DNA of 64,000 nt, taken from NCBI GenBank assembly GCA_004298905.1, contig SCTK01000014.1, forward strand, positions 124,001 to 188,000, in the 5' to 3' direction. A program made the translations under genes and the position numbers. Positions 43,858 through 53,201 of the stretch are shown here, piece after piece (the first letter of the stretch is position 1; each line of letters opens with the position of its first letter). This DNA is from Burkholderiaceae bacterium. GTDB taxonomy: Bacteria; Pseudomonadota; Gammaproteobacteria; Burkholderiales; Burkholderiaceae_D. The notes beneath the pieces were generated by a model, which worked only from the letters and a program-made list of their open reading frames with translations, searched no databases and had not been told where the DNA came from.

Positions 43858-44048
43858 TAATTTCAGGTGAATGTGACGCGTGTCTCATTGATAGTAAGCC
43901 GACTACCCGGTAATGCTACAAGGACTCCCTATAAGTCAAACCTCTACTGCCTCCCCATAGAGCCGGTATCTCCTATGCTAGTTTAGTAAAAATCCTCTTC
44001 TTGCCACGGAAGTGATTTCCGCATTCAGCCGCGCTCTCAAACTGAATG
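43858..44048. other. Intergenic gap upstream of the acyltransferase gene
   Basis: This 191-base AT-rich gap separates the acyltransferase gene from the next gene upstream on the same strand. It is one of the longest breaks in the minus-strand cluster, so a separate promoter is plausible, but I see no convincing -35/-10 pair or terminator. Confidence 0.4.
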
Positions 44049-45635
44049 TTAACAGGCCCTAACCCGCAAGAGGTTTTTGTCGTTCTCGTTTATCGTCATT
44101 GTTTTTTGGGCCACATGTAATAGCTCGTCAGTGCCTGACGCAAAACCTATATGAAGTCCTTTGTCGTAAATCGGAACAAGCTCACTCACCGCATCAAAAA
44201 AAACAGAGGGAACACCTAGGCTATCCGCCACATAAACTGGAGAAGAATATGGAACGACAACCACCAAGTCCGCTTGCAAAATCGTGAAGTAAATGTTGGC
44301 GTCAAATGAAATCAGCTCGATTTGTTCCGTGCTTAACAATTCCTCGACCAGGTTGATGTAGTCAAGGTCATGCCCTGGATTGAATCCGCGCTTGTGCTTG
44401 AGCAGTACCTGAACCTTCTTGCCAGAGCGCTGCTCGAGTTCATCCTTGACCTTTACCACGCCGCGCAGAAAACCGATCATGTTGGAGGCATTGTAATAAT
44501 TTCTGAACAGGCCGATCCGCTCCGCCACCTCGTCGCGTACCGGCGTCACATCAAATATCATCAATGTCAATTGATCCCGGCGACGCCGGACGTCGATGGC
44601 AGGCGGCAATTGCCATAGAATCGGGCCGACCACATGGATCTCACCGGGCACCCCAAGCGACCGCAGATAATCTGCATATTCTGCTGTCCAGACCCACGAT
44701 ACATCGACCCGCATATGTCGGTAATTCGGCACATCCGACTTGGCCGGATCGTCGGCATAAACCAGCGGAATGGTATTTTGTGAATACCACACCATGTGAG
44801 CCTGAAACCGCTTTTTCGGAAGATCCATCCAGAGCGGCTGAGCGGAATAGTTGGAATTGGTAATTACGATACTATCGATTAACTTGGCGCGATCAAGGTA
44901 CACCAACATTGCATGATAGGCAAAATCACGGCCTAATACGCTGATCAGCGGGCAGCGCACAACGGCAAACAGGTAGGCGCCCAGCGCATGAAGATGACAA
45001 ACAGAGAATCCCAAAAACCCGGCCAAGCCGGGTGCGTTCTGGCGCATCAATGCAAACAATGGAAAGCGAACGTATTCAAAACGATCCGGCTGAACCGGCC
45101 GGATGTAGAGCGTACTCTGTACGATCAAGCGCGGGGCGCACGACAGGGGAACAATCGGACCACGCTCACAGTATTCAACGAATCTGGCATCGCTCCCTTC
45201 TGCCTTGAGACTTTCACCGCCGACCCCAAACAACAAGGTTGCGGCACCCTTCCTTCCCTTGCGTTGCAAGCTTGCTACCATCGCCTGCGCGGCCACATGC
45301 AGCCAGTGCGCGAAGAACTCGCCGACAGAATGCAGCAGGAGCAGAAAACCAATTTGCGTTCGTCCCGATTGAAGGTCGACCGACATCCCGGCAAACCGCA
45401 CCAGCTGGTTCCCGGGTGCGAGAATGTCTTGCCCGAGCGCGTGGTGACGGGCACATTCGCGCACAAACGGAAACAGACCGAGATCGGCCACGCGCTGCGC
45501 AATTCGCCGTTCAATCGCGTGAGTGCGGTAGCCCAGCATGGCCGGCACGGTGCCGGCCAGCCGCTTCTCCATGAGGCCGGCGACTCGTTCAAACGCGAGG
45601 TAGCCGCGCGCAGTATGAAATTTGCTGGTGTTCAC
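44049..45635 (-). CDS. Putative surface-carbohydrate glycosyltransferase, family not recognised
   Basis: A 528-residue protein that I cannot name. The C-terminal part resembles a GT-B donor domain: VKVQVLLKHKRGFNPGHDLD, then LISFDANIYFTILQADLVVV and PYSSPVYVADSLGVPSVFFD, a pattern like Kdo- or sialyl-type transferases. The middle has VITNSNYSAQPLWMDLP. The N-terminal 150 residues are helical. No membrane segments are clear. It sits downstream of the GNAT and PseI genes, so a nonulosonic-acid transferase is a reasonable guess. The start (GTG 45635) is uncertain; ATG 45572 is an alternative. Confidence 0.6.
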   Translation of the reverse strand: MNTSKFHTARGYLAFERVAGLMEKRLAGTVPAMLGYRTHAIERRIAQRVADLGLFPFVRECARHHALGQDILAPGNQLVRFAGMSVDLQSGRTQIGFLLLLHSVGEFFAHWLHVAAQAMVASLQRKGRKGAATLLFGVGGESLKAEGSDARFVEYCERGPIVPLSCAPRLIVQSTLYIRPVQPDRFEYVRFPLFALMRQNAPGLAGFLGFSVCHLHALGAYLFAVVRCPLISVLGRDFAYHAMLVYLDRAKLIDSIVITNSNYSAQPLWMDLPKKRFQAHMVWYSQNTIPLVYADDPAKSDVPNYRHMRVDVSWVWTAEYADYLRSLGVPGEIHVVGPILWQLPPAIDVRRRRDQLTLMIFDVTPVRDEVAERIGLFRNYYNASNMIGFLRGVVKVKDELEQRSGKKVQVLLKHKRGFNPGHDLDYINLVEELLSTEQIELISFDANIYFTILQADLVVVVPYSSPVYVADSLGVPSVFFDAVSELVPIYDKGLHIGFASGTDELLHVAQKTMTINENDKNLLRVRAC

Positions 45636-45693
45636 GACGAATTCAATATGGGTAACTGGTGAACTTCAGGGGGCCGATGACAGAAGGTCGGTT

Positions 45694-46254
45694 TCAAGAT
45701 GGCTTCTGCCATAGTCGGTTGCGGGCTGCATAAACTTTTGCGGCAGCGGCGCGGCCTTCGAACAGGTATTTGTCCTGTACGTCATATACCCATTCGTAAC
45801 CTGCTGCCAGAAAGGTTTTTTCTGATGCCAGGTTGTCTGCGTACATGCCTGCTTCTATCCAGCGCAGGTGCATGGTTTCGAGAGCCCATTGCGTCAGGAC
45901 ATTCACCGCACAACTCGCCATCCCTTTGTACCATGCGCGCCGGTCGAACAAGCAAACCCCGATGTGCGCCGAATGGTGGATGCGTTCAATCGCGTGCAGC
46001 CTGATTGTCCCACAGTGCTGGTCTTGGCCCGCCTGCCAGATGCCAAACAGGGCCGCATCCGGCGCCTCAATGTTTTGCCGGACGAATTGCATGACGCTTT
46101 CGGTGCTTTGAACCGATTGCCGAACACCGACAAGATATCGATTGACCTGGGGATCGTTCAGGCCGTCCACATAGCCGGCATGCACATCACCCGGTTTCAA
46201 CGGACGGATGGAGCCGCCTTCAAACTCCAGCGGGTTATCCAATGCGATCATCAT
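45694..46254 (-). CDS. GNAT acetyltransferase, possible PseH
   Basis: A 186-residue GNAT-fold enzyme: IRPLKPGDVHAGYVDGLNDP, IRLHAIERIHHSAHIGVCLF, an acetyl-CoA loop near RAWYKGMASCAVNVL and AGMYADNLASEKTFLAAGY. In a pseudaminic-acid cluster the expected GNAT is PseH, which N-acetylates the 4-amino sugar; here it directly follows PseI, with the start codon overlapping the pseI stop (ATGATGA). The assignment rests on context. Either of two adjacent ATGs (46254, 46251) may be the start. Confidence 0.8.
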   Translation of the reverse strand: MMIALDNPLEFEGGSIRPLKPGDVHAGYVDGLNDPQVNRYLVGVRQSVQSTESVMQFVRQNIEAPDAALFGIWQAGQDQHCGTIRLHAIERIHHSAHIGVCLFDRRAWYKGMASCAVNVLTQWALETMHLRWIEAGMYADNLASEKTFLAAGYEWVYDVQDKYLFEGRAAAAKVYAARNRLWQKPS

Positions 46255-47300
46255 GCGAGCAGATCCCACGAAACCGGAGTACCACGTGCCACAGCCTGCT
46301 TCAGCGTATGCCCCACCACATCGCCGAGCCACTTAGGAGCAAGACCGTCGCCAGGGCGCAGGGCGCGAATATCCTCGCGGGTGATTTGTGCGCCGACAGG
46401 CACGTCTCGCACAAAGAACAGCGAACGACGATAACGCTTGAACGAGGTCTCCACCTCGCCGTGCACGTAGCTTATTTTTCCGAGCGCGGCATGTGCCCTG
46501 CGCGTTTCTTCCACCAACGATTTCAGCTCCACCGGCTCCAGTGAAAAACTGGAATCGACGCCGCCATCGGCGCGGGCTAATGTGAAGTGTTTTTCGATCA
46601 CGGTAGCGCCCATTGCGGTAGCCGCGACCGGCACGCCAATGCCCATCGTGTGATCGGACAATCCGACCATGACGTCAAACGATTGCGCCAAGTGAGGCAG
46701 CGTCCGCAGGTTGATGGTATCGGGAGCGGCCGGATAGGCACTGGTGCATTTCAGCATGATCAAGTCCTTGCAGCCGGCTTCGCGCGCAGTGAAAACGCCT
46801 TCCGAGATTTCAGCCAGCGAGGCCATGCCGGTGGACATGATCAGCGGCTTGCCTGTCGCTACGCAACGGCGAATTAGTTCGAGATCGACTAGTTCATTTG
46901 AAGCGATTTTGTAAGCGGGCGCATTCAGGGATTCCAGCAAATCCACCGCAGTAGCATCAAAAGGCGAGCTGAATACAGTAATTCCGATTTGCCGGCCATG
47001 TTCGAACAGACGCGCATGCCATTCCCAGGGGGTCGCCGCCTTCGCGTATAAATCGAACAGGTGCTCGCCATCCCACGGATTCTTGCCGGTCACCCGAAAG
47101 CGGGGGTGATCGATCTCAAGCGTCATGGTCTCGGCGGTGTATGTCTGCAACTTGACCGCATCCGCTCCTGCGTCCCTGGCGGCATCGATGATGCGCAATG
47201 CCCGCTCCAGCGACCCGTTGTGGTTAGCGGACATCTCCGCAATAATATAAGGAGGATGACTCGATCCGATCAAGCGACCTGAGATGTTGATCTCTTTCAT
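46251..47300 (-). CDS. pseI: Pseudaminic acid synthase (NeuB family)
   Basis: A 349-residue synthase condensing the 6-deoxy-altrose intermediate with phosphoenolpyruvate to give the nine-carbon acid. The pattern fits PseI rather than sialic acid NeuB: YIIAEMSANHNGSLERAL, AVKLQTYTAETMTL, a TPWEWHARLFEHGR segment and STGMASLAEI. LKCTSAYPA, GLSDHTMGIGVPVAA and VIEKHFTL follow. A C-terminal SAF/antifreeze-like domain (DVPVGAQITREDIRALRPGDGL) is present. Its immediate neighbours are the GNAT downstream and the ATP-grasp gene upstream. Confidence 0.92.
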   Translation of the reverse strand: MKEINISGRLIGSSHPPYIIAEMSANHNGSLERALRIIDAARDAGADAVKLQTYTAETMTLEIDHPRFRVTGKNPWDGEHLFDLYAKAATPWEWHARLFEHGRQIGITVFSSPFDATAVDLLESLNAPAYKIASNELVDLELIRRCVATGKPLIMSTGMASLAEISEGVFTAREAGCKDLIMLKCTSAYPAAPDTINLRTLPHLAQSFDVMVGLSDHTMGIGVPVAATAMGATVIEKHFTLARADGGVDSSFSLEPVELKSLVEETRRAHAALGKISYVHGEVETSFKRYRRSLFFVRDVPVGAQITREDIRALRPGDGLAPKWLGDVVGHTLKQAVARGTPVSWDLLA

Positions 47301-47316
47301 GGTTTTCTTTCTCCGC

Positions 47317-48246
47317 TTAACTGATTACCGCCGCACCTTGGACCCGTACCATGATTTTCCCTGTTTCAATGACAGGGAAAGTAACGGACTTTCCCTCCGC
47401 CTCATCCAGCGCCCACAGTACGTCGGAAAAGCCAAGCTGATGCCGCATCAACGTGGTGGAAGAAAAACGCGGATTGATTTCAAATACACGCGGCCCGCTG
47501 TCCGTGATGCGCAACTGAACGTTCATGCTGCCTCGCAGGTCCAACCCATGGGCAATGGTTTCGCACATCACCACGGTCTGCGCGTCATTGATCACCTTGG
47601 CCCAGCCAGTGAAACCACCAACCAACCGACGCAGCATCTGCAGCGTCGCAACGCGTCCATCACACGTACGGTAAACGGCGCAAGTCACTTCCTGGTCGGG
47701 CGGATTCAGCAATTCCTGGAATATCGAATCCGGATGCCGCTTGACCACGTAGGCAGCCTCCTCCTCGTCCCTGACGATAAACACGGCGCGCGAACCGGAA
47801 CCAAGCCGGCTCTTCAGAATGCATGGGTAGGCATCCGGCATGCCGGCGCTAACCGGCATGGTCCACGGGCCGCGTATACCAATGCGCTCCAGCATCTCGG
47901 CTGTAGCCAACTTGTCGACACATTCCGACACGACTTCCTTGCCTGGGAAAATCCATTTGACCCCGGAAAATTTTTCAATGCGCGCACCTATTACACTCAG
48001 CTCCGGCTCCGTCATCGGGATCACGGTGTCGATTGACTCCATCGCAATCAGCCGCTGCAACGCAGCCACATATCCGGGATCGTTTGCCATGGGCAGCGTG
48101 AATTGCGTGTCGACAAACAGGCTACCGCCGTGCTGCTGATGAATATCGGCGCCCACCAGATGACAGGTCGGCCGGTTTTCTCGAACGATGGCCGCCACGC
48201 TTTGCGAGATGTCGCCACCAATGCCAGTAATCAGTATTCGCTTCAT
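47317..48246 (-). CDS. ATP-grasp ligase of a surface-sugar cluster
   Basis: A 309-residue ATP-grasp protein of the carbamoyl-phosphate-synthase-like type. It begins ILITGIGGDISQSVAAIVRE, then has CILKSRLGSGSRAVFIV (the grasp loop), ELLNPPDQEVTCAVY and the metal-binding VFEINPRFSS. Such enzymes join a carboxylate to an amine through an acyl phosphate. Between PseI and PseG genes it might attach an amino acid or other acyl group to a sugar amine; the substrate is not known. The start overlaps the phosphoesterase stop by ATGA. Confidence 0.85.
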   Translation of the reverse strand: MKRILITGIGGDISQSVAAIVRENRPTCHLVGADIHQQHGGSLFVDTQFTLPMANDPGYVAALQRLIAMESIDTVIPMTEPELSVIGARIEKFSGVKWIFPGKEVVSECVDKLATAEMLERIGIRGPWTMPVSAGMPDAYPCILKSRLGSGSRAVFIVRDEEEAAYVVKRHPDSIFQELLNPPDQEVTCAVYRTCDGRVATLQMLRRLVGGFTGWAKVINDAQTVVMCETIAHGLDLRGSMNVQLRITDSGPRVFEINPRFSSTTLMRHQLGFSDVLWALDEAEGKSVTFPVIETGKIMVRVQGAAVIS

Positions 48247-48941
48247 GTACGCTCGAGCACATTGCTTAGGTAAGGATGGTTCGGATGCCGCCGCCGAGCC
48301 TCTTCTGCCACAGCGCAGTGATCATAGGATTCACACCGCAAACTGACTGTGAGCGTCACGCTGTCGTACAACGCCCACTGCGCACCCGGAGTGCGATTCC
48401 GCGGCTGCCCTACCGAACCCGGATTCACGATCATGGTCGCGCCGATCTCGCGCACCATCGGGTAATGCGTGTGACCCAGAATCACCATATCGATACCGGG
48501 CGAAGCGCAACGGACAAGCAACGCCGCGTCGGCATCCGGATATACGTACTCGTTATTATCCCACGGCGTACCGTGGCACAGCAGCAGCCTGCGGCCATCG
48601 ATGGCGACTTGTGCCGGGTGGGGCAAGTTGCACAACATATCCAACTGTTCTTCCGCAAGACAGTCGAGTGCAATTCGCAGCCCGCTACCGTACTTCTTCT
48701 CGATTTCCGGAAGCAGCGCCGGATAACGTCGTGCCGCAGTCAGCATATCCTCGTGATTGCCGCGTACAATGTGACGGTCCCACGGTTCCAGCAGTTCCAG
48801 CACCTTGTCGGGTGCGAAATAGTAACCGACCAGATCCCCGGTCACAAGCAGGTGCTCTACCCCTTCCGTTTCCGCAACGGCCAGCACCGCCTGCAGCGCA
48901 AGCGCGTTGCCGTGTATGTCTCCGAGTAACCCGATCTTCAC
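48243..48941 (-). CDS. Calcineurin-like metallophosphoesterase
   Basis: A 232-residue phosphoesterase of the YfcE-like group: KIGLLGDIHGNALALQAVL, VTGDLVGY, VRGNHEDM, LLCHGTPW and LGHTHYPM supply the two-metal site; NPGSVGQPRNR is typical. It may remove a phosphate from a sugar or a side-product of the adjacent ATP-grasp reaction, an inference from the ATGA-coupled gene pair. A housekeeping nucleotidase role cannot be excluded. Confidence 0.88.
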   Translation of the reverse strand: MKIGLLGDIHGNALALQAVLAVAETEGVEHLLVTGDLVGYYFAPDKVLELLEPWDRHIVRGNHEDMLTAARRYPALLPEIEKKYGSGLRIALDCLAEEQLDMLCNLPHPAQVAIDGRRLLLCHGTPWDNNEYVYPDADAALLVRCASPGIDMVILGHTHYPMVREIGATMIVNPGSVGQPRNRTPGAQWALYDSVTLTVSLRCESYDHCAVAEEARRRHPNHPYLSNVLERT

Positions 48942-48942
48942 T

Positions 48943-49770
48943 TCACGCCCTCCTGATATCGGTTAGCGCTTCGTGCAGCGACCTGGTGCGCGGAAGTATT
49001 GGCGAAGCTTGAATAACCTGATCAGCGGCGTCCATTCCATTCACCCGTTCTGGCGTCTGTCCCGGCAAAAAGACATCGCACAGCGCACGCAGCATTTCGT
49101 CCAGAGTTGATATCTCTGAGCCGGCGGCAAAGTGGGTGCCGCGAATATCATTCTCAAGCGCGTGTGCAATCGACAGCGCGGCGTCCTTGACATAAATATA
49201 GTTGCGTCGCGCACCACCCCCGCCGACCAGTTGCGGACGCCGCCCCTGCTGCGCGGCAGTGATAGCACGATTCAAACCGAGATGGGTGGGGCCGTCGGCA
49301 CCAAACACACCACCGAACCTGAGCGTCACCGCGTCCACTCCCGATGCAGCAACCAGTTGCTCGGCCAACCACTTGCTATTGCCGTAAGCAGAATCGGGAT
49401 TCACTGGACTCGATGGTGTGATGTCAGCTGTCTTCGAACCACAAACAATTGCGGTTGACGCAAACACAAAACGGGCATTCCATCGCTGCGCAGCTAGCAA
49501 GAGGCCGGCGGTTCCGGCCACGTTCGCTGCGAACAAATCGGACACCGACTCACCGCTCAGTCCCACTTTCGCCGCTAGATGAACAATTGCATCCATACGA
49601 GGACCATTGAGAAGCTCTGCGCAGGACATCGGGTCTTCCAGATCCAACCTCACGCCGGCATCACCGATCCTGGTTGCCAGGTGGACCTGCCAACCCTGCG
49701 AAGTCAATGCATCGGCCGCTGCCCTCCCGACAAAGCCGTGGGCACCGGTCAGCAGCAGATTCCCTTTCAA
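48943..49770 (-). CDS. NAD-dependent SDR epimerase/reductase
   Basis: A 275-residue extended SDR. LLLTGAHGFVGRAAADALTS is the cofactor site, FASTAIVCG and YGNSKWLAEQL provide catalytic Ser and Tyr-Lys (Tyr in SAYGNSK), and LRFGGVFGADG follows. GGGGARRNYIYVKDAA is a substrate-domain signature. It is shorter than most extended SDRs. Role in the pathway is unknown: reduction or epimerisation of a nucleotide sugar. The start overlaps the upstream methyltransferase stop (ATGA). Confidence 0.85.
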   Translation of the reverse strand: MKGNLLLTGAHGFVGRAAADALTSQGWQVHLATRIGDAGVRLDLEDPMSCAELLNGPRMDAIVHLAAKVGLSGESVSDLFAANVAGTAGLLLAAQRWNARFVFASTAIVCGSKTADITPSSPVNPDSAYGNSKWLAEQLVAASGVDAVTLRFGGVFGADGPTHLGLNRAITAAQQGRRPQLVGGGGARRNYIYVKDAALSIAHALENDIRGTHFAAGSEISTLDEMLRALCDVFLPGQTPERVNGMDAADQVIQASPILPRTRSLHEALTDIRRA

Positions 49771-50681
49771 GCCTGCCCCTGCGATTTCTTCGCAATCAGC
49801 ATGATGTCGCGTCCGTAACCACCAGCGGCCAAGGTACGGTAAAAATGATCTAATACGTCCGCCATTCCTGCGGTTTTCATGTTGTCTTCAAACATGACGC
49901 GACGCCTATGAGCAATCGGCCCCAGCGACGGATCGGCAATATAGTCCAGATCTTGCAACAAGAACAGCTCCATGGGATATAACGCGGATTGGTCGGCCAC
50001 TTCGAAGCCGGTTTTGCCGAGTGCAGTACCCAGAGAGGAAAAAGTAAAGTAGTTCACATGGTCAGGCAAGCAGACGAACCAAGGGGCATGTCCTTTTGCC
50101 TTCAAAAATGCATTTTGGAGCGGGCTGAAATCGTTGGGAACGGTGATGCAAAGTACACCATCTGCCGGTAACACTCGCTGCAAGCGGGTCAGCAGTTCGA
50201 GCGGCTGAGGAACGTGCTCCAGCACATTGACCATCACGACGGCATTGACGTCTGTCCCGCCCTTTGCTTCAGCTTCGTCCAGGAAATCCCAGACGCTGGC
50301 ATTGTAAAAGCATCCGAAACCCAATTGTTTGGCGCGCTCCAGACCCGGACTTTGATCGAACCCGATCAAGTCCGTGAAACCCAGCGCATGCATTTCCTTG
50401 AGGAACGCGCCATCGCCACATCCCATGTCCAATACCGTGGCACCCTTGGCGATATTTCCTGAGAGAAAGCGTGCCGTCTCTGCCAGATTGGCCTGCGAGG
50501 TCGGCATTTCATATTTTGAATAATACGCGCTCAGGAATTCCGCCGATGGGTAGGGATCTACATGAGAGAAACCGCACGTCTCGCAAAATCCAAGCTTTGT
50601 TCCCGGAATCGGCTCGCTATTGCGCCAGTGGCATGGCGCAATCGGATCAAGGGTAAAACTCGTGAAATGGTGTTTGGTCAT
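49767..50681 (-). CDS. Class I SAM-dependent methyltransferase
   Basis: A 304-residue protein with an N-terminal part containing FCETCGFSHVDPYPS, reminiscent of the zinc-ribbon sugar methyltransferases, and a core with VLDMGCGDGAFLKEMHALG and VVMVNVLEHVPQP. The C-terminal half is long and helical. It likely methylates a sugar hydroxyl or amine in this glycan. It is followed by ATGA-coupled SDR and phosphoesterase genes and preceded by pseG. Confidence 0.87.
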   Translation of the reverse strand: MTKHHFTSFTLDPIAPCHWRNSEPIPGTKLGFCETCGFSHVDPYPSAEFLSAYYSKYEMPTSQANLAETARFLSGNIAKGATVLDMGCGDGAFLKEMHALGFTDLIGFDQSPGLERAKQLGFGCFYNASVWDFLDEAEAKGGTDVNAVVMVNVLEHVPQPLELLTRLQRVLPADGVLCITVPNDFSPLQNAFLKAKGHAPWFVCLPDHVNYFTFSSLGTALGKTGFEVADQSALYPMELFLLQDLDYIADPSLGPIAHRRRVMFEDNMKTAGMADVLDHFYRTLAAGGYGRDIMLIAKKSQGQA

Positions 50682-50738
50682 GCTTACTCGGTTGATCAGA
50701 TTCTGCCGGAGGCATTTTCTTCGATGGCTTGCTAAATC

Positions 50739-51800
50739 TTACCCTAGCAGGGCTGTTGCTACAGATCGTGTTCCAGTAGAAATCGTGCCCCCCATTAACG
50801 ACATTGCATTATCACCAATTGCCTTTAGTTTGTCTGGGCTGGCAATCATCGTCCGCATGGCTTCAACATATTCCTGCGCATTCAACTGGTGGGTCCACCC
50901 GAGGTAATTGATTGCCCCTTGTGACGCCACGCTGATCGTGGTCTTTTCCTGATTCGCCGCAAATAGGACAGTGAGCGTGGGCAATCCGAGTATGCAACGC
51001 TCCCACATCGCTGCGCCGCCGGCGCCAATTGCGAGGTCTGCCTCCGCAATCAGTTCTGCCATGTTGAGAACCTGGCAGTGATAATTCGCATTTGGCACAA
51101 GTCGGCACCGCTGTTCGATTTCGTTGCGGTACGGATTGGAGCCGCCTACCACCACATCCACGGCAATGTCGGATCTTTGCAGACGCTGGATTGCGTCCAG
51201 CGCAGTCATGGTCAGGTTCTCTGGATCACTACCGCCGAAAAAAATCAGGATTCGTCGAACTTGTCCATCGCGCTTTCGCAACCGCTCGCGCTGCTGGTTG
51301 AATTCCGGTCTCAACAGCACATATTCCGGACCCAACAACTTGCGGCATCCAAGCGGAACAAGGCCTTCGTAACGGCTTTCAAGGTTGGGGTAATAATTCT
51401 GGTCCAACAGCAAATCACAATCGTGCGTTCGATCGGCCAGATCGTCGATCACCATGATTCTGCCGGTGCATGCGCGCAGTGCCGACTCCCAGCGTCCATC
51501 CAGTTCGTAGTGATCGACGATGACCCAATCAGCGCGCTGGCCACCAGCCTTGATAAAAGCCGTGGTAGCAGCAGCATCGGCCCGCCAATCGAGGGGCACA
51601 TCATGACCGGCCTGGCCCGGCAGCCTGCCGATCGCGTAGCCCTTTTGTTCCAGCAATGCAAACAGATTACCGGGCAAATCACGGCAAACGAAGGTGATTG
51701 CACAGCCGCTTGACTTCATCTCATCGGCCAGCGTCAGGCAGCGCATCAGATGGCCGGTCCCTGTACTGACTGATGCATCGACCCGGATAAAAATGTTCAT
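50739..51800 (-). CDS. pseG: UDP-sugar hydrolase of pseudaminic acid synthesis
   Basis: A 353-residue GT-B fold hydrolase that releases UDP from the 2,4-diacetamido-altrose intermediate. The N-terminal FIRVDASVSTGTGHLMRCL is characteristic (GxGHxxRC), with DWVIVDHYELDGRWE. The C-terminal domain has ILIFFGGSDPENLTM and AIGAGGAAMWERCILGLPT. ATG 51800 is chosen; the frame stays open upstream but overlaps the aminotransferase gene. It is immediately downstream of the second sugar block (NeuB2, SpsF-like, class III aminotransferase). Confidence 0.92.
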   Translation of the reverse strand: MNIFIRVDASVSTGTGHLMRCLTLADEMKSSGCAITFVCRDLPGNLFALLEQKGYAIGRLPGQAGHDVPLDWRADAAATTAFIKAGGQRADWVIVDHYELDGRWESALRACTGRIMVIDDLADRTHDCDLLLDQNYYPNLESRYEGLVPLGCRKLLGPEYVLLRPEFNQQRERLRKRDGQVRRILIFFGGSDPENLTMTALDAIQRLQRSDIAVDVVVGGSNPYRNEIEQRCRLVPNANYHCQVLNMAELIAEADLAIGAGGAAMWERCILGLPTLTVLFAANQEKTTISVASQGAINYLGWTHQLNAQEYVEAMRTMIASPDKLKAIGDNAMSLMGGTISTGTRSVATALLG

Positions 51801-51855
51801 GATTGTGCTGAAACGCGACGCAACGTTTGTCGGATCCGGGGTTTCACCTGCTGCC

Positions 51856-53184
51856 TCAAATTTTCTTTCGGAATACCGGCTTCGCTGGACGACCAACCAA
51901 CAAGCCCGCACAACTGCCGATATCGATTGCGGCACGATAAACAGCGCAGGCCTGATCGAAGGCCGCCGCCATGTGATCCAATTCGGCTTGCTGATGCGAC
52001 CAGGTGGTATAAAACAAACCTTGGAACAACACACCGCGAGCAATCATTTCCTGCATCATGAGAGTGCGGTAGGCATCGTCCGGGATGCGCGCCGGGTTGC
52101 GGCATACCAGCGCAAGCAAGCAGGCGTAGCCGATCGGCTGCAGAAAATCGTTCAAGTCGTGGCGCTGGATGGCCTGCTCCAGTTTTTGCTTGAAGTCCGC
52201 CCCGCGTTGCCAGTTGCTCTCGATCATGTTGTACTTCTTGAATTCATGGATCGTGGCAATCATCGCCGCCAGCCCGATCGTTTCCGCGCCGTGGGTAGTG
52301 GAGATGAGGAACAGTTTGTCGTCGCCCTCGCGGCGAATCCCGCCCAGCTCCATGATGTCGGCGCGGCCGGTAAGCGCACAAGCCGAAAAGCCGTTGGCGA
52401 TCCCCTTGCCCCAAGTCGCAAGATCAGGCTTGACTCCGAAATAATCCTGCGCCCCCTTCAAGCTCCATTTGAAGCCGCTGATCATTTCGTCCAGAACGAA
52501 CACCACACCTCTGTCCTTGCACAGCGCCGCAACCTTGTGCAGGAAATTGTCGCGCGGTGGATCGAACTTGACCGGCTCCATGATCAGGCAGGCGATGTCA
52601 TGCTTGTCATCCGACAGCAGCGCCTCGACCGAGGCGTAGTCGTTGTAGCTGAAGGTGGCGGTCATGCTGCGCACGTCGTTCGGAATGCCGAAGTCAGTAG
52701 GGGTAGTGACGATAAACCAGTCGTCGTAGCTGAAAAAGTTATGCTCACGCGCGATGGCAACACGGTTCTTGCCAGTATAAGCCCGTGCCAGCTTGACGGC
52801 GGCGGTGGTAACCGTCGAGCCGTTCTTGGCAAACTTCACCATGTCGCCCGATTCCACCGTTTCCAGGAACAATCTTGCCGCGTCCAGCTCAATCAAGGCG
52901 GGACGTTGAAAATTAGTACCCTGAAAAGCAGCCTCGCTCACTGCTTGCGCCACCGGCTCGTAACCATGGCCGATACAGACCGAAGTCAAACCCATGCTGC
53001 AATCGATGAATTCATTTCCATCGAGATCCCACACATGAGCGCCTTTACCGTGTGTAATTGCAGCCGGCGCATTTACCGGAAATTGATCATCACCCTTGGA
53101 ATAGGTATGAGCCCCCCCCGGAATCAAATCGTGGATCTGCTCCGAAAATTCGCGGGAACGCGTGAAATTGATAATCTTGTTCAT
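51856..53184 (-). CDS. Class III PLP aminotransferase (glutamate-1-semialdehyde aminomutase-like)
   Basis: A 442-residue PLP enzyme of the GSA-aminomutase/class III family. IPGGAHTYSKGDDQFP opens it, KNGSTVTTAAVKLARAYTGK binds phosphate, VFVLDEMISGFKW carries the cofactor Asp, and TWGKGIANGF contains the Schiff-base Lys. Family members in glycan loci transaminate sugar or nonulosonate precursors. In a heme-independent position between NeuB2/SpsF-like and PseG genes a sugar role is favoured, but the substrate is unknown. ATG 53184 has a GGAA-type site; a start 3 codons upstream is possible. Confidence 0.88.
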   Translation of the reverse strand: MNKIINFTRSREFSEQIHDLIPGGAHTYSKGDDQFPVNAPAAITHGKGAHVWDLDGNEFIDCSMGLTSVCIGHGYEPVAQAVSEAAFQGTNFQRPALIELDAARLFLETVESGDMVKFAKNGSTVTTAAVKLARAYTGKNRVAIAREHNFFSYDDWFIVTTPTDFGIPNDVRSMTATFSYNDYASVEALLSDDKHDIACLIMEPVKFDPPRDNFLHKVAALCKDRGVVFVLDEMISGFKWSLKGAQDYFGVKPDLATWGKGIANGFSACALTGRADIMELGGIRREGDDKLFLISTTHGAETIGLAAMIATIHEFKKYNMIESNWQRGADFKQKLEQAIQRHDLNDFLQPIGYACLLALVCRNPARIPDDAYRTLMMQEMIARGVLFQGLFYTTWSHQQAELDHMAAAFDQACAVYRAAIDIGSCAGLLVGRPAKPVFRKKI

Positions 53185-53201
53185 GGCAGGCATTCCAGAA
53201 T

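Noticed and set aside
51801-52043. N-terminal extension of pseG
   Set aside because: It is an out-of-frame read of the aminotransferase 3' end; PseG begins at the conserved GHxxRC region from 51800.
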